From an uncultured Bacilli bacterium (GTDB lineage: Bacteria > Bacillota_I > Bacilli_A > RF39 > UBA660), in NCBI GenBank assembly GCA_947630195.1, contig CANRGQ010000044.1, positions 1 through 10,568 on the forward strand: a stretch of 10,568 bases of DNA. Direction: 5' to 3'. The notes under the pieces are model-generated. The model ran no database searches. It saw only the letters and a program-made list of their open reading frames with translations, and was not told the DNA's origin. This document shows positions 1 through 4,563 of this stretch, piece by piece. Position 1 is the stretch's first letter. Each line of letters opens with the position of its first letter. Both the position numbers and the translations under genes were made by a program.

Positions 1-540
1 ATATTAATAAACGGTATAAGTTCTAAAAAATATGATTTAAAAGAATTAAGAAATAAAATTTCTTATGTATTTCAAGAACCAGTAATATTAAATATGACTA
101 TAAAAGATAACTTAACTTATGGCCTTAAAAATGTCGATTTTAATAAAGTAATAAATATATGTGAAAAATTAGGACTTGACCAAAAAATTAAATCTTTAAA
201 ATATGGGTATGATACCAAAGTTAATGCCAAAACAGATTTATTATCTTTTGGAGAAAAGCAATTACTATGTTATGCTAGAGCTATACTAAAAAATGGTGAT
301 ATCGTTATATTAGATGAAGTTACTTCTAATCTTGATCTTGAATTTGAGAAAAATATCATTGAAGCTAATAAATCGCTACTTAAAGGGAAAATTGCCTTTA
401 TTATTGCACACAGGTTAAATACAATTAGGGAAGCAGATTTAATAATATTTATTGAGGATAAACACATTGCTGAGATGGGAACTCATGATGAATTATTGAA
501 ATTAAATGGAAAATATTCTAAATTATTTACAACTAAATGA
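1..540 (+). CDS. ABC transporter ATP-binding domain, C-terminal part (5' end outside window)
   Basis: The frame is open from base 1, so this is the last 179 residues of a longer protein. The ATG at 94 is internal: the codons before it already encode the region leading to the Q-loop (SYVFQEP, about residue 25). Next come an ABC signature in the variant form LSFGEKQ (about 82-88), Walker B with the catalytic Glu and D-loop (VILDEVTSNLD, about 102-112), and the H-loop histidine in IIAHRLNT (about 137). This is the nucleotide-binding half typical of exporters with fused membrane and ATPase domains (MsbA/MdlB/YheH-like). The missing upstream part should hold the membrane segments and Walker A. Substrate cannot be inferred. 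The gene ends in TGA and is followed by a strong hairpin terminator. Confidence 0.9.
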   Translation: MLINGISSKKYDLKELRNKISYVFQEPVILNMTIKDNLTYGLKNVDFNKVINICEKLGLDQKIKSLKYGYDTKVNAKTDLLSFGEKQLLCYARAILKNGDIVILDEVTSNLDLEFEKNIIEANKSLLKGKIAFIIAHRLNTIREADLIIFIEDKHIAEMGTHDELLKLNGKYSKLFTTK

Positions 541-577
541 TGATTATTGAGAATATATAAATAAATAGTAAATACTA

Positions 578-617
578 GACAAAGTTCGACAGAAATGTCG
601 AATTTTGTCGTGTTTTT
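578..617 (+). terminator. Intrinsic terminator after the ABC transporter gene
   Basis: A 14-bp stem pairs 578-591 with 596-609, with one G-U pair (584/603) and a GAAA tetraloop. The inner 7 bp (TTCGACA/TGTCGAA) are followed directly by TTTT, and a second run of five T lies at 613-617. It should end ABC transporter transcription before the next promoter begins. The same TGTCGAA heptamer recurs at 636-642 and could compete for the left arm. Confidence 0.8.
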
Positions 618-646
618 AGAAGTTTTGACATGTTTTGTCGAACGTG

Positions 647-674
647 TTGACTTTAGAAAAAATATCTATAAAAT
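647..674 (+). promoter_or_regulatory. Sigma-A-type promoter for the small-peptide transcript
   Basis: TTGACT (647-652), a 16-bp spacer and TAAAAT (669-674) place a start near 679-682, immediately before the hairpin at 683-699. Another TTGACA lies at 625-630 but has no -10 at usable distance. The promoter sits just downstream of a terminator, so the transcript is independent of the ABC gene. Confidence 0.6.
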
Positions 675-683
675 ATAGTCTTC

Positions 684-703
684 GAGATGGGGAATCTCGC
701 CAA
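684..703 (+). repeat. Left copy of inverted 5' module (GAGATGGG-N5-TCGCCAA)
   Basis: GAGATGGG (684-691) and TCGCCAA (697-703) recur in inverted orientation at 885-905. In this copy CGAGAT (683-688) pairs with ATCTCG (694-699) around the loop GGGGA, so the transcript begins with a 5' hairpin. Either both convergent RNAs carry the same 5' module or these are terminal repeats of a roughly 220-bp element. Confidence 0.6.
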
Positions 704-746
704 CTTTTCAGGGGTTTTGGTTGCAAACAAAATCTTTTTTGGGAAG
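704..746 (+). promoter_or_regulatory. Leader hairpin predicted to sequester the Shine-Dalgarno of the small peptide
   Basis: CTTTTC (704-709) can pair with GGGAAG (741-746), which is the Shine-Dalgarno region. Inside it, 710-719 pairs continuously with 728-737 (including three G-U pairs) around an 8-base loop, leaving a 3-base bulge at 738-740. Together this makes a long stem that would hide the ribosome-binding site. Self-sequestering leaders are known in type I toxin mRNAs. The fold was worked out by eye, with no energy calculation. Confidence 0.5.
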
Positions 747-759
747 GATGGTGGTATTT

Positions 760-870
760 ATGAATGTAATAGTAGAAATATTATTTAAGTTCATATCTTT
801 AATTATAGACATCTTATTTAAACGTAAAAAAAGAGCTACTTCAATCCGGATAGACATTCGAATTAAGTAG
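760..870 (+). CDS. 36-residue hydrophobic/cationic peptide, candidate type I toxin
   Basis: The ORF starts at an ATG preceded by GGGAAGGATGGTGG and ends at TAG 868-870. Residues 1-20 are mostly Ile, Leu, Val and Phe with isolated E6, K10 and D17, consistent with a short membrane helix. Then comes KRKKR (21-25 is all K/R) and a tail with the alternating pattern SIRIDIRIK. Size and layout match small membrane toxins of type I systems, but I do not see the conserved core of the Fst family, so no family is assigned. The 3' third of the ORF doubles as the terminator of the antisense RNA on the other strand, which constrains the tail sequence. A chance ORF is the main alternative. Confidence 0.5.
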   Translation: MNVIVEILFKFISLIIDILFKRKKRATSIRIDIRIK

Positions 871-871
871 C
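826..871 (-). terminator. Intrinsic terminator of the antisense RNA, probably also of clpP
   Basis: On the minus strand GCTACTT (871-865) pairs with AAGTAGC (841-835). Pairing continues inward (ATTCG with CGGAT, one wobble). The stem is followed by TC and seven T (832-826). On the plus strand the sequence after the stem is not T-rich, so it looks one-directional. It is the first terminator downstream of clpP on that strand. Confidence 0.75.
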
Positions 872-884
872 AATACTTTCCATA

Positions 885-905
885 TTGGCGATGGTAACCC
901 ATCTC
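885..905 (-). repeat. Right copy of inverted 5' module (GAGATGGG-N6-TCGCCAA)
   Basis: Read on the minus strand, GAGATGGG (905-898) and TCGCCAA (891-885) repeat the module at 684-703. Here the hairpin is formed by GATGG (902-898 region) and CCATC around GTTA. It lies a few bases after the predicted start of the antisense RNA, the same relative position as the left copy in its own transcript. Confidence 0.6.
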
Positions 906-915
906 CATTAATTAG

Positions 916-944
916 ATTATACAATATTTTAATAAATTATTCAA
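916..944 (-). promoter_or_regulatory. Consensus promoter of the antisense RNA, overlapping the clpP stop codon
   Basis: On the minus strand TTGAAT (944-939), exactly 17 bp, then TATAAT (921-916). The -35 hexamer includes the last codon and the TAA stop of clpP (937-939). A perfect -10, good -35 and ideal spacing in so short a gap make this one of the better promoters in the window. Confidence 0.75.
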
Positions 945-1509
945 TTATTTCATCAATTAGACCATAATTAAGGGCATCTTCTGGATCCATATAATTATCT
1001 CTTTCCGTATCTTGTTGAATGGTTTTTAAATCATTACCGGTATTCTTGGCTAGTATTTTATTTAGTTTATCTTTGATTTTTAAAATTCTTTCTGCGGCAA
1101 TCTTTATATCTGTGGCTTGACCTTGGGTTCCTCCAAGGGGTTGATGAATCATTATCTCAGAATTTGGTAAACTACATCTTTTACCTTTGGTGCCTGAAGA
1201 AAGGAGAAACGCTCCCATGGAGGCTGCTAGTCCCACACAAATGGTTTTAACATCACTTTTAATATAGTTCATGGTGTCATATATAGCCATTCCACTCGTA
1301 ATGGAACCTCCAGGAGAGTTAATATATAAATAAATATCATCATGATTTAAACTATCTAAATATAATAGTTCCGAAACAATAATGGAAGCACTACTATCAT
1401 TGACTTCGCCATTTAAGAATACTATTCTGTCATTTAAAAGTCTAGAGTATAAATCATAAGCATATTCTTTGTTACTACTTTTTTCAATAACTGTTGGAAT
1501 TATATTCAT
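937..1509 (-). CDS. clpP: ATP-dependent Clp protease proteolytic subunit
   Basis: ClpP is the serine peptidase chamber that works with Clp ATPases (ClpX, ClpC or ClpE) in cytoplasmic protein turnover. The 190-residue product has the usual length and full motif set: the N-terminal IIPTVIE start, the LYINSPGGSITSGMAIYD segment, Ser97 in GLAASMGAFLLSSG, His122 in MIHQPLGG and Asp171 in TERDNYM, giving an intact Ser-His-Asp triad. The start ATG follows AGGTGAAATAA at good spacing. The gene is divergent from the TGS kinase. Its stop codon lies inside the promoter of the antisense RNA, and no terminator separates them, so clpP transcripts probably run to the terminator at 871-826. No CtsR or HrcA operator was recognised in its short promoter region. 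Confidence 0.97.
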   Translation of the reverse strand: MNIIPTVIEKSSNKEYAYDLYSRLLNDRIVFLNGEVNDSSASIIVSELLYLDSLNHDDIYLYINSPGGSITSGMAIYDTMNYIKSDVKTICVGLAASMGAFLLSSGTKGKRCSLPNSEIMIHQPLGGTQGQATDIKIAAERILKIKDKLNKILAKNTGNDLKTIQQDTERDNYMDPEDALNYGLIDEIIE

Positions 1510-1528
1510 TTATTTCACCTATAATTAT

Positions 1529-1557
1529 AATATAAAAAATAGTAAGTTTTTATTCAA
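1529..1557 (-). promoter_or_regulatory. clpP promoter
   Basis: On the minus strand TTGAAT (1557-1552), 17 bp, TATATT (1534-1529). Transcription would begin near 1522, only a few bases before the AGGTGA ribosome-binding site. The -35 overlaps the proposed -35 of the divergent kinase promoter. Confidence 0.65.
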
Positions 1558-1581
1558 AAAAAGACTAATTTGTGATAAACT
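1553..1581 (+). promoter_or_regulatory. Probable promoter of the TGS kinase-gap operon
   Basis: TTCAAA (1553-1558), 17 bp, and TAAACT (1576-1581) preceded by TGA, an extended -10. The match to consensus is moderate, but position and spacing suit a start near 1588, before AAAGGGA. It overlaps the -35 of the clpP promoter on the opposite strand. Confidence 0.45.
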
Positions 1582-1602
1582 ATTTTATAGTAAAGGGAAT
1601 GT

Positions 1603-3258
1603 GTGATACATATGGATAATATAACAATTACTCTTTTAACTGGGGAAAAGAAAGAATTTCCGAAGAATACAACTTACTATGAGATAAGTAAGGGGTTTAA
1701 TTTGAATAATGATATTTTAGGAGTAAAGATTAATAATGAAATATATGAATTAAGAGAAAGAGCAGATTCATCAAAGACCATTTCTTTTATTGATTTAAAT
1801 GATTTAACGGGTAATAAAATATATAAAAGTGGTTTAGAATTTATTTTTGAAGTGGCTTTAAAAACTGTATTTCCAGAGTTAGAAATAACTTATCAACATA
1901 GTGTTCCTAAAGGTTTTTTGGGAGAAGTTATGGGAGATAAAATGCTTACTCAAGAAGATATATCTTTAATAAAGGGTGAGATGGCTAAAATAATTAGTGA
2001 TGATATACCTTTTAAAAAGTTAAATATTAAGAAAAAGGACGCCATTAATTATTATTACCAAAATAAACAAAATGAAAAAGCGGAGAATATTCAAAATATA
2101 TCTGATAAAGTCGTTACTTTTTATGAGTTAAAAGGACATTATAATTATTTTTATTCCGATATGCCCTATAGTACGGGTAGCATTACCAAGTATGATATTG
2201 TTTATTTAGGAAGAAATAGACTTGTCTTTATTATTCCAACGAATAGAACTAATGGTGAGTTACCTGAGTATGTTCATTATGATAATATAATTAATTCCTT
2301 CTTAGTAGGGAAGAATTGGTTAGAGACCTTAAATATGAAATATGTTACTTCGATTAACAAGACTGTTGGTAGTGGTAAGATAAAAGAATTTATGAAATCT
2401 TGTGAGTTAGTCTTTAATTTAAATATAGCGAAAGTAGCAAGTAATATAACAACCAATAGAAACATTAAGTTTGTTTTAATTGCGGGGCCTTCTTCTAGTG
2501 GTAAAACAACAACTACCAAAAGATTAGCTTCTTACCTTATGGCGCAAGGTTTTGATACGATAAATATTTCCATTGATGATTTCTTCTTAGAAAGAGAGGA
2601 ATCTCCAAAGGATGAGAATGGTAATTATGATTTTGAATGCTTAACGGCGATTGATTTAAATCTCTTTAATAGTACCTTACAAAAGTTATTAAAGGGTGAA
2701 GAAGTGTCTCTTCCGACATTTAACTTTGTTACGGGGAAAAAAGAATTTAATAACAATGTTGTTCAGTTAAAAGATAATAGTATTGTTTTAATTGAGGGAT
2801 TGCATGGACTTAATGATGAACTACTTCCTAGTATAGATAATAAATATAAGTACAAAATATATTTGAGTCCTTTTATTCCTTTAAATATCGATAAACATAA
2901 TTATATCTCTACGGTGGATTTGAGACTTATAAGAAGAATAATAAGAGATAATAGGACAAGAAATTATGATGTTAATAATACGATTCATGCTTGGCAAAGT
3001 GTAAGAAATGGGGAAGAAAAATATATATTCCCATACATTCATCAAGCTGATGTGATAATTAATACAGCCTTACCTTATGAAATAGGCGTATTAAAAGTCT
3101 ATGTAGAACCGCTTTTGCGAAGTATAAGTGTCTTAGATGATTATTATGAAGAAGCGAGAAGACTTTTAAATTTCTTAAAGATATTTTATACGATACCAGG
3201 TGAATATGTAAGTAGTGATTCTATATTAAGAGAGTTTATAGGAGGAAATAATGATTAG
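1603..3258 (+). CDS. TGS-domain nucleoside (uridine-type) kinase
   Basis: The protein has three parts. A TGS domain lies at about 7-65 (ITITLLTGEKKEFPKNTTYYEIS). A middle region, about 75-260, resembles the second N-terminal domain of threonyl-tRNA synthetase, including a YQHSVPKGF stretch. A P-loop kinase of the uridine kinase/phosphoribulokinase family occupies about 285-500. The kinase has Walker A GPSSSGKT (295-302), an acidic pair in SIDDFF (325-326), YDFECLTAIDL (342-352), IEGLHGLND (397-405) and RLIRRIIRDN with following RTR. This three-part layout is known in Bacillota and usually annotated as nucleoside or uridine kinase; the true substrate is uncertain. The GTG at 1603 is 5 bases from AAAGGG. 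The in-frame ATG at 1612 is 14 bases away, so GTG is preferred, although ATG remains possible. The stop overlaps the gap start by 8 bases. Confidence 0.88.
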   Translation: MIHMDNITITLLTGEKKEFPKNTTYYEISKGFNLNNDILGVKINNEIYELRERADSSKTISFIDLNDLTGNKIYKSGLEFIFEVALKTVFPELEITYQHSVPKGFLGEVMGDKMLTQEDISLIKGEMAKIISDDIPFKKLNIKKKDAINYYYQNKQNEKAENIQNISDKVVTFYELKGHYNYFYSDMPYSTGSITKYDIVYLGRNRLVFIIPTNRTNGELPEYVHYDNIINSFLVGKNWLETLNMKYVTSINKTVGSGKIKEFMKSCELVFNLNIAKVASNITTNRNIKFVLIAGPSSSGKTTTTKRLASYLMAQGFDTINISIDDFFLEREESPKDENGNYDFECLTAIDLNLFNSTLQKLLKGEEVSLPTFNFVTGKKEFNNNVVQLKDNSIVLIEGLHGLNDELLPSIDNKYKYKIYLSPFIPLNIDKHNYISTVDLRLIRRIIRDNRTRNYDVNNTIHAWQSVRNGEEKYIFPYIHQADVIINTALPYEIGVLKVYVEPLLRSISVLDDYYEEARRLLNFLKIFYTIPGEYVSSDSILREFIGGNND

Positions 3259-4255
3259 AGTAGCGATTAATGGATTTGGAAGAATTGGAAGATTAGCATT
3301 TAGAGAGATGATTACAGATAGTAATTTTGATATTGTGGCAATAAATGATACTTCTAATGCCGAAGAGTTATGTCATTTGTTAAAATACGATACGGTGCAT
3401 AGGACTTTTCATGAAAATGAAATAACTTTTGATGGGGACTTTATTGTGGTAGCCAACACCAAAAGAATTAGAGTATATGCGGAGTTAGATCCTTTGAATT
3501 TACCATGGCGAGAATTAAATGTCGATTTAGTTTTTGAATGTACGGGAGCCTTCACGAAATTAGAAGGAGCCCATAAACATATTGAAGCCGGGGCTAAAAA
3601 AGTTTTAATTTCCGCTCCAGGTAAAGGTGAAATGAAGACGATTGTTTATGGTGTAAATGATAATATTTTAGATGGAACCGAAGAAGTGGTATCCGCGGCT
3701 TCTTGTACCACCAATTGCCTTGCCCCAGTTTTAAAAGTATTAAATGATACTTTTGGCATTGAAAAAGGATTTATGAGTACGGTTCATGCCTTTACAAATG
3801 ATCAAGCAACTTTAGATATTACTCACAAAAAAGGAATCTATGCTAGACGCGGAAGATGCGCAAGTGGAAACATTATCCCGGCTTCCACCGGAGCAGCATC
3901 TGCCATTGGTTTAGTTATTCCGGAGTTACAAGGTAAACTTGATGGTCTTGCTTATAGAGTACCAGTATATGATGGTTCTTTAGTAGATGTAACATTAGAA
4001 TTAAAGAGTAATCCTAGTGTTGATGAAGTAAATAATGCTTTCTTAACCCATCCAACCCCGGCTTTAAAATTTACGAAAGACCCTATTGTTTCTAGTGATG
4101 TTATTGGTAAAAGAGTGGGAGCTTTAGTCGATGGTCTTTTAACAAACTTTGTGGAAGTTAATGGTAAGAGACTTTATAAAGTAGTAGCGTGGTATGATAA
4201 TGAACTTGGTTATACGCATCAAATGGTGGAAACTGCCAAAAGGATGTTTAAATAA
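3251..4255 (+). CDS. gap: Glyceraldehyde-3-phosphate dehydrogenase, type I
   Basis: It oxidises glyceraldehyde 3-phosphate to 1,3-bisphosphoglycerate in glycolysis. The 334-residue chain is full length. It starts with the Rossmann motif INGFGRIGR (6-14). Asp33 in AINDTSN suggests NAD rather than NADP. The catalytic Cys152 is in SAASCTTNCLAPV, His179 in TVHAFTNDQ, the phosphate-binding ASTGAAS loop is near 211-217, Arg236 is in LAYRVPV, and WYDNELGY lies near the C terminus. Small departures from the usual text are STGAAS where Lys is common and RVPVYDGSLVDV in the S-loop follow-on; none removes a catalytic residue. GGAGG at about 3241-3245 sits inside the kinase gene, and the ATG overlaps the kinase stop (ATGATTAG), implying translational coupling. 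A terminator follows at 4277. pgk and tpiA, frequent neighbours of gap, are not adjacent. Confidence 0.97.
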   Translation: MIRVAINGFGRIGRLAFREMITDSNFDIVAINDTSNAEELCHLLKYDTVHRTFHENEITFDGDFIVVANTKRIRVYAELDPLNLPWRELNVDLVFECTGAFTKLEGAHKHIEAGAKKVLISAPGKGEMKTIVYGVNDNILDGTEEVVSAASCTTNCLAPVLKVLNDTFGIEKGFMSTVHAFTNDQATLDITHKKGIYARRGRCASGNIIPASTGAASAIGLVIPELQGKLDGLAYRVPVYDGSLVDVTLELKSNPSVDEVNNAFLTHPTPALKFTKDPIVSSDVIGKRVGALVDGLLTNFVEVNGKRLYKVVAWYDNELGYTHQMVETAKRMFK

Positions 4256-4276
4256 TAAATAAAGGAAAGTCTAGAT

Positions 4277-4306
4277 AATTCACATACTTTGTGAATTTTT
4301 CTTTTT
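4277..4306 (+). terminator. Intrinsic terminator after gap
   Basis: AATTCACA (4277-4284) pairs with TGTGAATT (4290-4297) around TACTT, followed by TTTCTTTTT (4298-4306). The stem is AT-rich but perfect. Confidence 0.75.
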
Positions 4307-4375
4307 ATGTAATAAGAAAGTCATATAAAAAAGTGAAATTTATGTTGACATTCATTTGTTCGCTTGATATAATTA
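4302..4375 (+). repeat. Promoter cassette, copy A (second copy at 10493-10568)
   Basis: About 72 bases align with the end of the window, from the T-run of the terminator to the -10 hexamer. They share GAAAGTCAT, AAAAAGTGAAATT and an 18-base identical run TTGACATTCATTTGTTCG; differences are a handful of substitutions and 1-2 base indels. Both copies directly follow a terminator and carry TTGACA-17-TATAAT. The similarity upstream of the -35 is more than chance sharing of promoter hexamers would give. Confidence 0.75.
4345..4373 (+). promoter_or_regulatory. Perfect-consensus promoter upstream of the structured RNA
   Basis: TTGACA (4345-4350), 17 bp, TATAAT (4368-4373) with TG one base upstream of the -10. 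The predicted start is near 4380. No ribosome-binding site and gene follow at normal distance, which suggests a strongly expressed non-coding RNA or a structured leader to rdgB. Confidence 0.85.
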
Positions 4376-4379
4376 AGAT

Positions 4380-4520
4380 GTACCTAGGAAGAATTAAAAA
4401 AATAAAAATAAGTACGGCAGCGACTGCCCTCAAATATGGCCTGTGGAGGAGTAACATCCAATGAAGCAGGAAAGATAAGCCGTGAGACTTATCAAAGTGA
4501 AACGAAATAAATTTATTTAT
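4380..4520 (+). ncRNA. Probable structured small RNA, resembling an IS605/tnpB 3'-end RNA
   Basis: After an A-rich 5' stretch, three local hairpins can be drawn. GGCAG-CGA-CTGCC occupies 4416-4428. CCTG/CAGG (4440-4443 and 4467-4470) encloses TGGA/TCCA (4444-4447 and 4457-4460). GATAAG and CTTATC (4474-4479 and 4488-4493) flank CCGTGAGA. The loop CCGT can pair with ATGG at 4436-4439 as a pseudoknot. TGAAGCAGGAA directly before a hairpin is a common look of IS605-family right ends. Fragments in different frames (CPQIWPVEE, TSNEAGKIS, MKQER) resemble TnpB C-termini broken by frameshifts. No transposase ORF is present. The 3' end is uncertain: only a weak AT palindrome (4505-4518) precedes TTGAGTTTT. 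It could instead be the rdgB leader. I recognise no Rfam family. Confidence 0.45.
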
Positions 4521-4547
4521 TGAGTTTTACATTCGTTCTAGTATAAT
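4520..4547 (+). promoter_or_regulatory. Promoter of the rdgB operon
   Basis: TTGAGT (4520-4525), 16 bp, TATAAT (4542-4547). The predicted start near 4553-4555 falls on or after the ATG at 4552, which argues that translation begins at 4564. ACATTC, GTTC and TAGTATAATTAT are shared with the promoter cassette copies, so this may be a degenerate third member. Confidence 0.65.
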
Positions 4548-4563
4548 TATTATGGTGGTAAAA

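Larger units (their letters stand above)
826..909 (-). ncRNA. Antisense RNA to the small-peptide mRNA (candidate antitoxin RNA)
   Basis: The minus-strand promoter at 944-916 predicts a start near 909, and the terminator ends the RNA near 826, giving about 84 nt. It is fully complementary to the 3' third of the peptide ORF and the bases after it. Its 5' end folds as GATGG-GTTA-CCATC. The loop and 3' arm (GUUACCAUC) can also pair with 747-755 in the mRNA, next to the Shine-Dalgarno, using 9 pairs of which 3 are G-U. UGGAAAGU (minus strand 882-875) can pair with 703-710 in the leader, with one G-U. These contacts resemble antisense control in par/Fst-type systems. There is no protein on this strand: the overlapping frame has no ribosome-binding site. 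Confidence 0.55.

Noticed and set aside
708..908. 66-codon minus-strand frame over the candidate antisense RNA
   Set aside because: Its ATG lies at the predicted transcript start with no ribosome-binding site, and the frame runs through a strong terminator. The stretch is better explained as a non-coding antisense RNA.
2277..2519. 80-codon minus-strand frame inside the TGS kinase gene
   Set aside because: It is a shadow of the kinase reading frame with no supporting signals.
4345..4373. LexA/SOS operator in the promoter cassette (TTTGTTCG)
   Set aside because: Only one half-site (GTTCG) is present; the CGAAC partner at the required spacing is missing.
4378..4464. 28-codon ORF starting at an ATG just after the perfect promoter
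   Set aside because: The ATG is only four bases from the -10 hexamer and has no Shine-Dalgarno. The stretch is hairpin-rich and other frames carry similar-looking fragments, so RNA function is more likely.
4445..4478. GGAGGAG followed by a five-codon ORF (MKQER), like a leader peptide
   Set aside because: The spacing to the ATG is long, the Shine-Dalgarno-like bases are inside a hairpin, and nothing translated follows. MKQE also fits a tnpB 3'-end remnant.
4380..4520. 6S RNA, SRP RNA or RNase P RNA
   Set aside because: No long bulged rod with paired ends, no SRP domain IV sequence and no RNase P core motifs are visible. It is also too short for RNase P.
4552..4563. Upstream ATG start for rdgB (adds MVVK)
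   Set aside because: The predicted transcript start falls here, and GGTGG in this stretch serves as the ribosome-binding site for ATG 4564, the family's usual start.
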